The notes below the pieces were generated by a model that had not been told where the DNA came from, made no database searches, and worked only from the letters and a program-made list of their open reading frames with translations. From NCBI RefSeq assembly GCF_005862235.1, contig NZ_VCEK01000006.1, positions 124,001-188,000 on the forward strand: 64,000 nucleotides of DNA, given 5' to 3'. Below, piece by piece: positions 19,497 through 28,798 of this stretch (position 1 is its first letter; the number at the start of each line of letters is the position of its first letter). This DNA is from Saccharomonospora piscinae. Its GTDB lineage: Bacteria > Actinomycetota > Actinomycetes > Mycobacteriales > Pseudonocardiaceae. A program made the position numbers and the translations under genes.

Positions 19497-20294
19497 ATGA
19501 CCACACTCGCCCAGCGCGGCGGCCACCCGGCCACCGCCGAGAACCTGGCCCCGCTGGCGTTCGCCGGCTACGCCCACTTCACCGCGATGCAGGTGAGCTC
19601 CGATGGCGTCCGCGGGTTGGACCTGCATCTGCATCGCCTGCGGTCGGCGTCCCGGGACCTGTTCGGCAGCGCGCTTCCCGACGAGCTGGTGCGCCACCGG
19701 CTCCGGACGGCACTGGCGGCGGGACCCGGAGGCGCCGTGTCGCTCACGGCGACCGTGTTCTCCACCGCGGGCGAGTTCACGGCCGCCGACGGCGACCTCG
19801 ACCTGCTGGTGCGGCTCGGCCCGCCCGCCACGCCTCCCGCAGGGCCGCTGTCACTCGACTTGGTCGGACACGAGCGGCTGCTTCCCGGCATCAAACACGT
19901 CGGCGAAGCCGCCAAGACCTACTACCTGCGCGAGGCCACCGCCCGCGGACACGACGACGCCGCGTTCGTCGACCGGCGAGGCAGGATCGGTGAGGCCACC
20001 ATCTGGAACCTGGCCTTCTGGGACGGGCACTCGGTGGTGTGGCCGCGAGCGGCGGTGCTGCCGGGCGTCACGATGGGCATCGTCCGCAGGCAGCTGGACC
20101 ACCTCGGTGTGCCACAGCGCGAGCAGGACGTCACGTCGGCGAACCTGCCCGCGCTCGCCGGGGCGGTGGTGATGAACTCGTGGACGCCGGGAATCGCGGT
20201 GCGGCGGTTCGCCGAGGTGCCCCTGCCCGTCGCCCCGGAGTTCGCGCGCCTCTTGCACGACGCCTACGACGCCGAACCCTTCGTGGCGCCGTGA
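19497..20294 (+). CDS. Class IV aminotransferase family protein
   Basis: 265-residue PLP enzyme of the fold-type IV group (branched-chain aminotransferase, aminodeoxychorismate lyase, D-amino acid aminotransferase). GIKHVGEAAKTYYLREA holds the candidate PLP lysine near residue 130-140, and GRIGEATIWNLAFWDG and LPGVTMGIVRRQL are the usual later segments. The usual TSA-type phosphate loop is replaced by VVMNSWTPGI, so the substrate cannot be assigned. Its last 31 bases overlap the convergent dehalogenase-like gene. A palindrome lies directly upstream. Confidence 0.8.
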   Translation: MTTLAQRGGHPATAENLAPLAFAGYAHFTAMQVSSDGVRGLDLHLHRLRSASRDLFGSALPDELVRHRLRTALAAGPGGAVSLTATVFSTAGEFTAADGDLDLLVRLGPPATPPAGPLSLDLVGHERLLPGIKHVGEAAKTYYLREATARGHDDAAFVDRRGRIGEATIWNLAFWDGHSVVWPRAAVLPGVTMGIVRRQLDHLGVPQREQDVTSANLPALAGAVVMNSWTPGIAVRRFAEVPLPVAPEFARLLHDAYDAEPFVAP

Positions 20295-21172
20295 GGACGG
20301 GAGCGCGGGGAGCACAACCCGTGCTCGTCCAGCCATGCGACCAGTGACCCGCCGATGGCGTCCGGCTGGTCTTCCGGGGTGTGATGACCCGCGACGAGGT
20401 CGTGCTCCACGATGTCAAGCCCGGCGATGTTCTCGGCACACCAGGCGATCATGTCCGGCCCCATCATCGTCCCCGGCCCATGCTGGAACGTGACGAGCAG
20501 CTTCGGCACGTCGGAACTGGTCGCCAACCAACGGTCGTAGTACTCGACCCTCGCCACGACATCGGCGGGGTCTCCGCCGAGCGGCATGGACCGCGGCCAC
20601 TGCAACAGCGGACGCCGAGTCGCCGGCGTGGGATACGGCGCCCGGTACACATCCAGGTCCGCCGTGGACAACGGGGTGGCGACCGTCGCCGGCAGTACTT
20701 CGTCCACGAACACGTTGCGCTCGAGAACCATTTCCTCACCGACCCCAGGGGTCTTCAGCAAGCGGAACATTTCCCGCCCGCCTTCGGGGAACTCCCGCCA
20801 CGACATCGGTTTGACGATCGCCTCGGTGAGAGCGAGCCCGCGTATCCGGTCGGGATTCCGTGCGGCCCAGTCGCAAGCCAGCGCACCGCCCCAGTCGTGG
20901 CCGACCAGGACGACACTGTCCAGCTTCAGGGCGTCGAGCCAGGCGGCGAGATACCGGGCATGGTCGTCGAATGTGTAGGCGATGTCCGGTTTACCGGACT
21001 CGCCCATGCCGATCAGGTCGGGGGCCAGCACGCGCCCGGCAGGGCCCATGGCAGTCAGGACATGCCGCCACAGGTACGACGACGTGGGATTGCCGTGAAG
21101 GAAGACGATGGGCTGGCCCGCACCCGCCTCGCGGTAGGACACGATCGAGTCGAGGACGTTGACGGCAGGCAT
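20264..21172 (-). CDS. Haloalkane dehalogenase-like alpha/beta hydrolase
   Basis: 302-residue alpha/beta hydrolase. HGNPTSSYLWRHVL holds the oxyanion Asn and fits the haloalkane dehalogenase pattern HGNPT. The nucleophile elbow is VGHDWGGALA, with aspartate followed by tryptophan, the halide-binding arrangement of DhaA/LinB. A late glycine/histidine segment, LVAGHHTPEDQP, provides the catalytic histidine. ATG 21172 is used (MPAVNVLDSIVSYREAG). It lies 29 bp downstream of an NmrA-family gene on the same strand. True halide release has not been shown; some relatives act as epoxide hydrolases. Confidence 0.85.
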   Translation of the reverse strand: MPAVNVLDSIVSYREAGAGQPIVFLHGNPTSSYLWRHVLTAMGPAGRVLAPDLIGMGESGKPDIAYTFDDHARYLAAWLDALKLDSVVLVGHDWGGALACDWAARNPDRIRGLALTEAIVKPMSWREFPEGGREMFRLLKTPGVGEEMVLERNVFVDEVLPATVATPLSTADLDVYRAPYPTPATRRPLLQWPRSMPLGGDPADVVARVEYYDRWLATSSDVPKLLVTFQHGPGTMMGPDMIAWCAENIAGLDIVEHDLVAGHHTPEDQPDAIGGSLVAWLDEHGLCSPRSRPHGATKGSAS

Positions 21173-21201
21173 GGTTGGCTCCTGAGAGTTGATGGGGAAG
21201 G

Positions 21202-22023
21202 TCACTTGAAGGCTGCGAGCGCACGGGAGGTCCACTCGGCGAACGTGCGCGCGCGCCGACCGAGTAACGAGTTGATCTCGGGGTTCACAAGTTGCTCGGT
21301 ACGGGTGGGCTCACCCAGGATGTCCAGCGTGGTTTCGACGACCGGCTCCGGCATCCCCCGCAGCATCATCTCTCTCGCCTCAGCGCGGCTCTGCTCGGCG
21401 AATCGCACCGGCTCCGCCAGTGCGGCCCCGATCACCGCCGCCTGCATACGAGGCGAGATCGCCTCCGGCCCTGTGAGGGTATGGGTGCGCCGTTCGTACC
21501 CGGTGCAGCGCAGTGCGACAGCAGCGACTTCGGCGACGTCCGCCGGATCGACGAGCGGCAACCCGACATCACCGAACGGCGCCCTGACCACCCGGCGTGC
21601 GCGGACCTCCTCGCTCCATCGCAGGGCATTGGAATAGAAACCGGACGGACGCAGAATCGTCCATTCCAGACCCGAACGCACGACCGCGTCTTCGATGTCC
21701 TGGGAATGCCGTTGCGTCGCCACCCCTTGTGAGGAAAGCAGGACGACTCGCTGCACCCCCGAGCTTCGGACGATATCGAGCAGGCCGCCGAGTCGCCCAC
21801 CAGCGGCCATGAAGCTCCCGGGAGTCAGCAGGAACAGATCCCGCGCTTTCTCAAGCGCGACCCTGAGCGACTCGGGTTCGAAGAGATCGGCCTCACAGCA
21901 CCGAACCCCCTCCGGCACCTCAGTGATCCGCCGCGCGACTGCGGTCACCCGCTCGCCCGCCTCCGCGAGAGCGCGCACCAGCGGCCTTCCGACGTTACCC
22001 GTCGCTCCCGTCACCACGATCAT
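21202..22023 (-). CDS. NmrA-like NAD(P)-binding protein
   Basis: 273-residue atypical short-chain dehydrogenase of the NmrA/NAD(P)H azoreductase group. VTGATGNVGRPLVRALAEAG is the N-terminal dinucleotide site; SSQGVATQR replaces the classical active-site region and ILRPSGFYSNAL is typical of the family. The gene is divergent from an HxlR regulator and precedes the dehalogenase-like gene in the same operon. HxlR proteins commonly sense reactive electrophiles or quinones, and NmrA-like proteins act as redox sensors or quinone/azo reductases, so an electrophile-response unit is plausible (inference). Confidence 0.82.
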   Translation of the reverse strand: MIVVTGATGNVGRPLVRALAEAGERVTAVARRITEVPEGVRCCEADLFEPESLRVALEKARDLFLLTPGSFMAAGGRLGGLLDIVRSSGVQRVVLLSSQGVATQRHSQDIEDAVVRSGLEWTILRPSGFYSNALRWSEEVRARRVVRAPFGDVGLPLVDPADVAEVAAVALRCTGYERRTHTLTGPEAISPRMQAAVIGAALAEPVRFAEQSRAEAREMMLRGMPEPVVETTLDILGEPTRTEQLVNPEINSLLGRRARTFAEWTSRALAAFK

Positions 22024-22082
22024 GTCGTCCCCTGTCTCGAGTCTGCGGTACGGACCGGGCGACAGTACTGTGGGCTGGCTAG

Positions 22083-22092
22083 TAGGTACCTA
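22083..22092. promoter_or_regulatory. Palindrome in the NmrA/HxlR divergent promoter
   Basis: TAGGTACCTA is self-complementary and is flanked by a direct CTAG repeat (22079-22082 and 22090-22093). GTAC-centred sites are common for HxlR regulators. It directly precedes the HxlR ribosome site. Confidence 0.5.
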
Positions 22093-22105
22093 GAGGAAAG
22101 TGAGG

Positions 22106-22513
22106 GTGACTGTGACGCGAACCACGTCCGGTGTAGCTCCGGTAGCAGCCTGTCCGATCACCGACGTGGTCGACATCGTCTTCAGCCGCTGGACGACACC
22201 AATCCTGTGGACGCTGCACGAACACGGGCGCCAACGGTTCGTCGAACTGGAACGCCGCATCGCGACGATTACGCCGAAGGTGCTCACCCAGCGCCTGCGG
22301 CAACTCGAACGCGACGGCCTTGTCATGCGGACCTACTATCCCGAGGTCCCGCCCCGAGTCGAGTACGAGATCAGCGAGCTGGGACGAAGCCTTGGGCCGC
22401 TGTTCGCAGCGCTCGCCAACTGGTCGGATCACCTGCCCGCCGTCGAGCGGGCCCGCCGCGACTACGACTCGGCGCGCTCGTCCCGCTCGGTGCCGGGCAG
22501 ACCCGTGCAGTGA
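22106..22513 (+). CDS. HxlR-family regulator
   Basis: About 135-residue winged-helix regulator. CPITDVVDIVFSRWTTPILWTL near the start carries the conserved N-terminal cysteine of redox-sensing HxlR proteins; LTQRLRQLERDGLVMRTYYP is the recognition helix and wing. Starts at GTG 22100, 22106 and 22112 are all possible; 22106 has the best spacing from GAGGA. The TGA stop at 22511-22513 is made by the first bases of the GAAGGCCACC hairpin. It is divergent from the NmrA-like gene, which it probably controls. Confidence 0.87.
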   Translation: MTVTRTTSGVAPVAACPITDVVDIVFSRWTTPILWTLHEHGRQRFVELERRIATITPKVLTQRLRQLERDGLVMRTYYPEVPPRVEYEISELGRSLGPLFAALANWSDHLPAVERARRDYDSARSSRSVPGRPVQ

Positions 22514-22554
22514 AGGCCACCCTCGCTGCGTCTCGCGCAGTGAAGGTGGCCTTC
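22512..22554. terminator. GAAGGCCACC-type hairpin, copy 2 (bidirectional)
   Basis: GAAGGCCACC (22512-22521) pairs with GGTGGCCTTC (22545-22554), with an inner CTGCG/CGCAG stem. It fills the gap between the convergent HxlR gene and the 3' end of quiC and could end transcripts from both sides. The HxlR stop codon overlaps its left edge. Confidence 0.7.
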
Positions 22555-22562
22555 GCGGCGCC

Positions 22563-24425
22563 CTACCCGCGCCGAGCGGCCCGGTGCGCGGCCATCCGGA
22601 CCGGGGCGTTGACCGCTCCGTAGCCCGCATAGCCGCCGGTGCGCTGCACGACCTCGAAGAACACCCGGCCGCCGAGCACCTCGGTGTGGCAGTGGAAGAA
22701 CTCGCCGTCGGCGTCGCGGTCGTAGAGCACCTGGCACTCACGCAGCTCTGCCACCAGCGCCGGATCGAGGTCGAGCCGCGCCTCCAGGTCGTCGTAGTAG
22801 TTGTCCGGAATGGACAGCAGCGGCACTCCCCTCGCGCGCATCGCCCGAGCACTGGCGATGATGTCGTCGGTGGCCAGCGCCACGTGCTGCGGGTCGGGCA
22901 CTCCCGGCGCCCACTCACCACGCCGGAGCACGGTGCCGTGCAGCGCGAGCCGCACCCGTCCACCGGGGTCGGTCACGGCGCGGTGGCGCACGAGTCCGAA
23001 CGGGGCGGCGAACTCGCTGTCGTGGCGCGGTGCGAGGCCGAGCACCGCGCGGTAGAACAGCGTGGCCTCGTCGAAGTGGTCGAAGGGCTGGGCCAGCGCC
23101 ACGTGGTCGAGGCGCGTCAGCGCGGTGGGGGTGTCCAGCGCCGCACCGGTGAGCACGAAGTCACTGAGCCAGCCGGTGCTGTCGGCGCCGGTGCGGCAGA
23201 AGAACACCTCCGTGCCGTCCGGTGCCGCGACCGCGCTGAGATCGGCCTCCGCGGGGCCGGGGGTGCGCGGCAGCCGGGGTGCCAGCAACGCCTCCGCCCG
23301 CAGCGCCGACGCCTCCGGGTCCGCCGTCTCGACGGCGATGGCGCTGACGGCGGTGTCCTGCTCGGCACCGAAGTTCAGCAGGATGCGCGCATCGCCCTGC
23401 TGCCAGAGCTGCACCGGCTTGGAGCGGTGCTCTCCCCGATGCGCGAAGCCCATCGCGGCCAGCACCCGCGCGATGCGGTGGCCCCACTCGGCGTCGACGG
23501 CGAGTTCGGCGAAGGCGATCCCCGCCAGTTCCGGCGCCTGCGGCGGCGCGGTCAGCGTGACCCGTTCCCGCTCCGGGCCGTCGGCGCGCCGCCCGACCTC
23601 CTCCTCCAGCGCGATGAGCGAGCGCATGGCGTCCACGGCCACCCTGCCGGGTTCGGCCTGGCGGTAGACGTCGTTGAACACCTCCAGCGACAGCGGGCCA
23701 CGATAGCCCGCGGCGAGCACGGCGGCGGTGAACTCGGCCAGCGCGAACGAGCCCTGCCCGGGGAACAGCCGGTGGTGCCTGCTCCACTGCAGGACGTCGG
23801 TCTCGAGGTAGGGCGCGTCGGCCAGTTGCAGGAAGAACACCTTCCCGCCCGGGATGCGGGCCACTCCGGCGGGATCGGTGACCTCGGGATCGCGTTGCGC
23901 GCGGGAGAGCACGTGGAAACTGTCCAGGCAGAGCCCGAGCGCGGGATGGTCGGCACGGCGCACGATCTCGGCCGAGTGTTCCCAGGTGTCGACGTGGCGA
24001 CCCCACGCCAGCGCCTCGTAGGCGATCCGCAGGCCGCGTTCGGCGGCGTGCTCGGCCAGGGTGCGCAGGTGCTCGGCGGCGAGATCGTCGTCGGCCGCGG
24101 CCTCGGGCGAGGTCGACGAGCACACCAGCAGCAGATCGGTGCCGAGGCGCTGCATGAGATCGAACTTGCGCTCGGCCCGCCGCAGGTTGCGGGCCAGAAT
24201 CTCCGGGCCGACGGCCTCGAAGTCCCGGAACGGCTGGTACATCTCGACCGACAGCCCCGACTCCGCGCAGTGCTCCCGGATGCGCTCCGGTGACCAGGGC
24301 GACGAGACGAGGTCGCTTTCGAAGATCTCGACGCCGTCGAAACCGGCCGCCGCGGCGGCGTCGAGCTTGTCCTCCAGCGTGCCCGACAGGCACACCGTCG
24401 CCATGGACCGCGTCATCCGGCTCAT
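22563..24425 (-). CDS. quiC: 3-dehydroshikimate dehydratase, isomerase-HPPD fusion
   Basis: 620-residue two-domain protein. Residues 1-280 form a xylose isomerase-like TIM barrel (metal ligands in SLEVFNDVYRQ and CLDSFHVLSR). The C-terminal half is a VOC/4-hydroxyphenylpyruvate dioxygenase-like domain with metal-ligand segments LDHVAL, QHVALATDD and FFEVVQR. This fused arrangement is that of QuiC1-type enzymes converting 3-dehydroshikimate to protocatechuate. It is the last gene of a seven-gene operon that also holds a dehydroquinase and a TRAP importer, fitting quinate/shikimate catabolism. The role of the VOC half is not known from sequence. Confidence 0.9.
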   Translation of the reverse strand: MSRMTRSMATVCLSGTLEDKLDAAAAAGFDGVEIFESDLVSSPWSPERIREHCAESGLSVEMYQPFRDFEAVGPEILARNLRRAERKFDLMQRLGTDLLLVCSSTSPEAAADDDLAAEHLRTLAEHAAERGLRIAYEALAWGRHVDTWEHSAEIVRRADHPALGLCLDSFHVLSRAQRDPEVTDPAGVARIPGGKVFFLQLADAPYLETDVLQWSRHHRLFPGQGSFALAEFTAAVLAAGYRGPLSLEVFNDVYRQAEPGRVAVDAMRSLIALEEEVGRRADGPERERVTLTAPPQAPELAGIAFAELAVDAEWGHRIARVLAAMGFAHRGEHRSKPVQLWQQGDARILLNFGAEQDTAVSAIAVETADPEASALRAEALLAPRLPRTPGPAEADLSAVAAPDGTEVFFCRTGADSTGWLSDFVLTGAALDTPTALTRLDHVALAQPFDHFDEATLFYRAVLGLAPRHDSEFAAPFGLVRHRAVTDPGGRVRLALHGTVLRRGEWAPGVPDPQHVALATDDIIASARAMRARGVPLLSIPDNYYDDLEARLDLDPALVAELRECQVLYDRDADGEFFHCHTEVLGGRVFFEVVQRTGGYAGYGAVNAPVRMAAHRAARRG

Positions 24426-24441
24426 TCGCCTCGTTCCCTCG

Positions 24442-25476
24442 TCATCCGATCTCGACCTGTTCTCCGGTGCGCACCGCGTCGGTGACCGCGAGCGTGGTGC
24501 GCAGCGTCGCCAGTCCCTCCCTGCCGTCGACCAGCGGGGGCCGCCGCCCCTGGATCACCGCGCGGAAGTGCGTGAGCTGCCGCGCCAGCGGATCCTCCCG
24601 CTCGACCGGCACCACCGCGGTGCGCAACGGCTCCCACCACGAGGGCGTCCCCTCGTACACGCGCAACCGCATCGTGGGAATGCCGAGCGAGCCGTCGGTG
24701 CCGGCCAGCACGTAACAGTCCTCGTCCTCGTGCCGGGGGAAGCGCGGGTCCTCCCGCGAGGTCAGTTCCCAGCTGCGGGCGGAGGCGGCGGCATCGGAGA
24801 GCAGGAACGTTCCCAGCGCCCCGGACGCGAACCGCAGTGTGATCGCCGCCGTGTCCTCCACGGCGAAACCGCGCGTCGCACCCGAGGCCGTGGCCTGCAC
24901 TCCGGTGATGTCGCCGCACAACGCCCGCAGGTTGTCGATCTCGTGGATGAGGTTGATCAGGATCGGTCCTCCGCCGGGCCGCGCGCGCCACGGAGCGCGC
25001 TCGAAGTAGTCGTCCGGCTTGCGGAACAGCGCGGTGCCCTGCACCGCGACGAGCCTGCCGAGCGTGCCGCGCCGCACCACCGCCCTCGCGGCGGCCAGCA
25101 GTGGGCTGTGCCTGCGGTGGTGGCCGACCAGCAGCGGCACGCCCGCCGACTCGGCAGCCTCGACCATCGCCAGCCCGTCGGCCACCGAGTCGGCCAGTGG
25201 CTTCTCGACCAGCACCGGCACACCGTGCGCCAGGCAGCGGAGCACGTGCTCGGCGTGGAACCGGTTCGGCGACGCCACGATCACCCCGTCGGGGCGGACC
25301 ACCGCGAGCATGTCGGCCAGCTCCGCGTAGGCGGGAATCCCGGGCAGCGCCGCACGCGCCGCCGGATCGGGGTCCACGACCGCCGCGGGCTCGCAGTCCG
25401 GATCGGCACCCAGCAGCCCGAGGTGCCTGCGGCCGATCAGGCCCGCGCCCACGACCGCGATCCGCACCGGGCTCAC
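24442..25476 (-). CDS. Gfo/Idh/MocA-family oxidoreductase
   Basis: 344-residue NAD(P)-dependent dehydrogenase. [15 protein letters not shown] is the nucleotide site, [14 protein letters not shown] the conserved EKP motif with the catalytic lysine, and [16 protein letters not shown] carries the conserved histidine region. Members oxidise or reduce polyols, inositols and cyclic hydroxy acids. In this operon a quinate or shikimate dehydrogenase role is the attractive possibility (inference). GTG 25476 overlaps the dehydroquinase stop by 4 bp, and quiC follows after 16 bp. Confidence 0.88.
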   Translation of the reverse strand: MSPVRIAVVGAGLIGRRHLGLLGADPDCEPAAVVDPDPAARAALPGIPAYAELADMLAVVRPDGVIVASPNRFHAEHVLRCLAHGVPVLVEKPLADSVADGLAMVEAAESAGVPLLVGHHRRHSPLLAAARAVVRRGTLGRLVAVQGTALFRKPDDYFERAPWRARPGGGPILINLIHEIDNLRALCGDITGVQATASGATRGFAVEDTAAITLRFASGALGTFLLSDAAASARSWELTSREDPRFPRHEDEDCYVLAGTDGSLGIPTMRLRVYEGTPSWWEPLRTAVVPVEREDPLARQLTHFRAVIQGRRPPLVDGREGLATLRTTLAVTDAVRTGEQVEIG

Positions 25477-25907
25477 CCCGGCTCCCGCATCGCGAGCCAC
25501 CGCAGCGCCAGCTCGTATCCGGCGAGGCCGCAGCCGACGATCGAGGCCGTGGCCACGGCCGAGAGGTACGAGTGGGCCCGGAACGGCTCCCGCGCGTGCA
25601 CGTTGGTGATGTGCAGCTCGACCAGCGGCGCGGTCAGCATGGCGCAGGCGTCTCGCAGGGCCACGGACGTGTGCGTCCAGGCCCCCGCGTTGAGCACCAC
25701 GGCGGCGCCGTCGTCGGCGGCCTCGTGGACCCACCCGAGCAGGTGGTGCTCGGCGTCGGTCTGCCGCACCGAGACGTCGAGCCCCAGTTCCGTGCCCAGC
25801 GACGTAGCACGCCGCGCCAGCTCGGCGTGCGTGGTGTGCCCGTACTTCGCGGGCTCCCGCACGCCGAGCCGCCCCAGGTTGGGCCCGTTGAACACGCGGA
25901 CCTGCAC
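25473..25907 (-). CDS. aroQ: Type II 3-dehydroquinate dehydratase
   Basis: 144-residue dodecameric-type dehydroquinase that interconverts 3-dehydroquinate and 3-dehydroshikimate. NGPNLGRLG...REP..YG at the N-terminus holds the active-site lid (catalytic Tyr), [15 protein letters not shown] the conserved Asn region, and [20 protein letters not shown] the His and Arg residues. Placement with quiC and a TRAP transporter points to a catabolic rather than biosynthetic role, so a catabolic name such as quiB or qutE-like would fit; the biosynthetic copy would be elsewhere. Confidence 0.93.
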   Translation of the reverse strand: MQVRVFNGPNLGRLGVREPAKYGHTTHAELARRATSLGTELGLDVSVRQTDAEHHLLGWVHEAADDGAAVVLNAGAWTHTSVALRDACAMLTAPLVELHITNVHAREPFRAHSYLSAVATASIVGCGLAGYELALRWLAMREPG

Positions 25908-25919
25908 AGCGTCGCCTCC

Positions 25920-26975
25920 CTATTCAGCGGACTCGCGCACGCGCTCGTAGAGGTCGAGTTGCTCACCGGACAGGGTGTCGCGGAAGTGGTTCTCGGCCCG
26001 CTGCGCGAACGCCTCGCGGTCCACGTCCTCCACGACCGTCACCTCGCCGCTGTCCCGCCACTCGTCGAGGATCTGCCGTTCCTCGTCCTCCAGGCACGAC
26101 CGGTTCTCGGCCCTCGTGTCGCGCACCGCCTGCTGCAGCGACTCCTGCTGCTCGCCCGACAGCGCGTTCCACTTGTCCTCGTTGATGACGATGAGCTGGG
26201 AGCCGGTCTGGTGACCGGACAGGCTCACATGGCTTTGCACCTCGTCGAAGCTCTGCTCGGCGATCGTGGGCACGGGGTTCTCCTGCCCGTCGATGATTCC
26301 CTGCTGGAGCGCGAGATAGACCTCCTCGAACGCGACCGCGGTGGCCTCCGCTCCCACGGCCTTGGCGTTCTCCAGGTAGATCGGGGAGTCGGGATAGCGC
26401 ATCCGCAGCCCGGCCAGGTCTCCTGGTTCGCGGATCGGCTCGTTGGCCGAGAAGTGCCGCATCCCGAAGAACCAGACGTCGAGGATGCGGGTGCCGGTCT
26501 CTTCCGCGAAGCCGTTCTTCAACTCGTCGGCGGCACTGCTGTCGAAGAACTCGAACAGCTGGTCCGGGCCCTCGAAGGCGTAGGCCATGTCGAGCACGCC
26601 GATGGGCGCGTAGGTGGCGGCCAGCGCCGAGGAGCCCTGCACGTCCATGTCGACGTCACCGGCCATGACCGAGTTGAACCGCGCCGTGTCACCGCCGAGC
26701 TGACTGTTGGGGAAGGTCTCCACGGTGACGCCGTTGTCCGCCTCGGCCATGGTGTCGGCGACGGACTGAATCCCGCACCGGGTGTGCGGGTGCTGGTCGG
26801 TGTAGCTGTTGGCGAACGAGAGCGTGACGGCACCGTCGCCGCCGCCACCGCCACCGTCCGGGTCGTCGCCGATGGCCGTGCAGCCCGTGGCCGCCAGCAC
26901 GGCGGCGGGCGCGAGCGCGAGGCAGCGCAGGGCGCGGCGCGAGGGCGTACGGGGCACTGTCTTGCTGGGCGGCAT
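25920..26975 (-). CDS. TRAP transporter substrate-binding lipoprotein (DctP type)
   Basis: 351-residue extracytoplasmic solute-binding protein. The N-terminus has a basic stretch, a hydrophobic segment and the lipobox LAATGC (cysteine about residue 32), followed by a glycine-rich linker. The mature part has the DctP signatures SFANSYTDQHPH, FNSVMAGDVDMDVQ, LRMRYPDSPIY with the carboxylate-binding arginine, and FEEVYLALQQGIIDGQENP. It pairs with the DctM and DctQ genes just upstream. Context suggests quinate, shikimate or a related hydroxylated cyclic acid as ligand. Confidence 0.93.
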   Translation of the reverse strand: MPPSKTVPRTPSRRALRCLALAPAAVLAATGCTAIGDDPDGGGGGGDGAVTLSFANSYTDQHPHTRCGIQSVADTMAEADNGVTVETFPNSQLGGDTARFNSVMAGDVDMDVQGSSALAATYAPIGVLDMAYAFEGPDQLFEFFDSSAADELKNGFAEETGTRILDVWFFGMRHFSANEPIREPGDLAGLRMRYPDSPIYLENAKAVGAEATAVAFEEVYLALQQGIIDGQENPVPTIAEQSFDEVQSHVSLSGHQTGSQLIVINEDKWNALSGEQQESLQQAVRDTRAENRSCLEDEERQILDEWRDSGEVTVVEDVDREAFAQRAENHFRDTLSGEQLDLYERVRESAE

Positions 26976-27005
26976 CGTTGCCTCCTGGTGTGTGGGAACT
27001 GGGAC

Positions 27006-28280
27006 CTACAGCCCGAGCAGGCCGGGCAGGAACGTGACGACCGACGGCACGAACGTGACGAGCAACAGCACGGCGAACAGCGGGATCAGAAACGGTGCGG
27101 TGCCCCGGAACACCTCGTGGACCGGCAGCCCGGTGACCGGGCTGAGGACGTAGAGCACCGCGCCGATGGGCGGAGTGAGCAGCCCGATCATGAGGTTGAT
27201 GATCGCGATGACGCCGAAGTGCAGCGGGTCCACACCGAACTCGACGGCGATCGGCAGCAGGATGGGCACGGTGATGACGAGCACCGACGTGCCTTCCAAG
27301 ACGGCGCCGAGGAAGATCAGCAGGACGTTGACCATGAGCAGGAACACGACCTGGTTGTCGGTCACGCCGAGCATGAACTCCGCCACCGCGGCGGGCACCT
27401 GCTCCCGGGCGAGAATCCACGCCAGCAGCCCGGAGGCGCCGAGGATCAGCGTGATCGACGCGGTGGTGGCGGCCGTGTCCCGCAGGATCGTCCCGAGGTC
27501 ACGCGGCCGCACCTTCCGGTACAGCAGGCCGAGCACCAGCACGTAGGCGGCGCCCACGGCCGCGGCCTCGGTCGGCGTGAACACCCCGCCGAGAATGCCG
27601 CCGAGGATGATCACCGGCGTGAACAGCGGGCCGATGACCCGCACGAACGTCGAGCGCAGCCTGCCCCAGTCGAAGGGCTGCGACTCCAGCGACGACTGGC
27701 GGCGGGCCCAGAGGAACACCGTGATCGCCAGCGCACTCGCCATGAGGAACGCGGGCACCACGGAGGCGGCGAACAGCGCGCCGGTGGACACGGCGGCCAG
27801 GGAGGCGTAGATGACCGCGGGAATGCTGGGTGGCATGACCGGGCCGATCAGGCTGGACGCGGCGGTGACCCCGACCGAGAACCGCTTCGAGTAGCCCTTG
27901 CGCACCATCGCCGGAACCTCGACCTTGCCGAGTCCGGCCGCGTCGGCCAGCGCCGAGCCGCTCATCCACGAGAAGCCGAGGCTCACGCCGATGTTGACGT
28001 AGCCGAGGCTGCCCTTGATGCGGCCGACCAGCGCCAGTGCGAAGTCGAACAGCCGGTCCGCGATCCCCGCGTGGTTGGCGACCACGCCGACGAGGATGAA
28101 CAACGGCACGGCCAGCAGCGGGAAGCTGTCGATCGCGCCGGTGACCTCGCGGATACTCAGCCCGATCGACTGCCCTTCCACCGCCACGTAGGTCAGGCAG
28201 GGGCCGAGCAGTGCGAACGCCACCGGTACCCGCAGAGCCAGCAGCGCGAGAATGGCCGCCGCCAGTAGCAGCATGTTCAC
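27006..28280 (-). CDS. TRAP transporter large permease (DctM type)
   Basis: 424-residue membrane subunit with about 12 helices, responsible for sodium-driven transport. FPLLAVPLFILVGVVAN, GFSWMSGSALADAAGLGKVEVP, SSLIGPVMPPSIPAVIYAS and INLMIGLLTPPIGAVLYV are DctM hallmarks. GTG 28280 overlaps the stop of the DctQ gene by 4 bp. It is the third gene of the seven-gene operon. Confidence 0.94.
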   Translation of the reverse strand: MNMLLLAAAILALLALRVPVAFALLGPCLTYVAVEGQSIGLSIREVTGAIDSFPLLAVPLFILVGVVANHAGIADRLFDFALALVGRIKGSLGYVNIGVSLGFSWMSGSALADAAGLGKVEVPAMVRKGYSKRFSVGVTAASSLIGPVMPPSIPAVIYASLAAVSTGALFAASVVPAFLMASALAITVFLWARRQSSLESQPFDWGRLRSTFVRVIGPLFTPVIILGGILGGVFTPTEAAAVGAAYVLVLGLLYRKVRPRDLGTILRDTAATTASITLILGASGLLAWILAREQVPAAVAEFMLGVTDNQVVFLLMVNVLLIFLGAVLEGTSVLVITVPILLPIAVEFGVDPLHFGVIAIINLMIGLLTPPIGAVLYVLSPVTGLPVHEVFRGTAPFLIPLFAVLLLVTFVPSVVTFLPGLLGL

Positions 28281-28798
28281 GAACTCCGCTCCTTCCCGGC
28301 GGTGCGCCACGACGCGACGACGGCGAGCACCGACCGCACGGCGGTGAGCCCCAGCCCCACCAGCGGGATGACGTAGAAGTAGCCGATCGGGATGCCGATG
28401 GCGGGCGAGACCTGGCTCGACGGCTCGGTCGCCAGCACGAACGCCTCGTAGGCGAGGTTGACGCACACGAAGGCGACGATCACGCCGGCGAAGGACGCCA
28501 CCACCCGCCGCCACACACCCCGGGTGACCTGGTCGACCAGCTTGAGCGTGACGTGCTCGTCGCGTTGCATCAGATAGCCCGACATGGCGAACGTCAGCCA
28601 CACCAGAGCGAACCGGGACAGTTCCCCGGTCCACACCCAGCCGCCCCCGGGCAGGTAACGCTGCCCGGCCTGTACCAGCATCAGCACGAAGATCGTGGCG
28701 AGCAGCAGACCACCCAGCACGGCTTCGGCCGTGCTCAACCAGCGCAGCACCCGCCCGCCCGGACGGTCCGGGCGCACGGTTCCGGCGTTCTCAGCCAT
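28277..28798 (-). CDS. TRAP transporter small permease (DctQ type)
   Basis: 173-residue small membrane subunit with four predicted helices. WVWTGELSRFALVWLTFAMSG and RDEHVTLKLV are the conserved DctQ core. It overlaps the zinc alcohol dehydrogenase gene by 8 bp at its start and the DctM gene at its end, so the three are clearly co-translated. Confidence 0.92.
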   Translation of the reverse strand: MAENAGTVRPDRPGGRVLRWLSTAEAVLGGLLLATIFVLMLVQAGQRYLPGGGWVWTGELSRFALVWLTFAMSGYLMQRDEHVTLKLVDQVTRGVWRRVVASFAGVIVAFVCVNLAYEAFVLATEPSSQVSPAIGIPIGYFYVIPLVGLGLTAVRSVLAVVASWRTAGKERSS

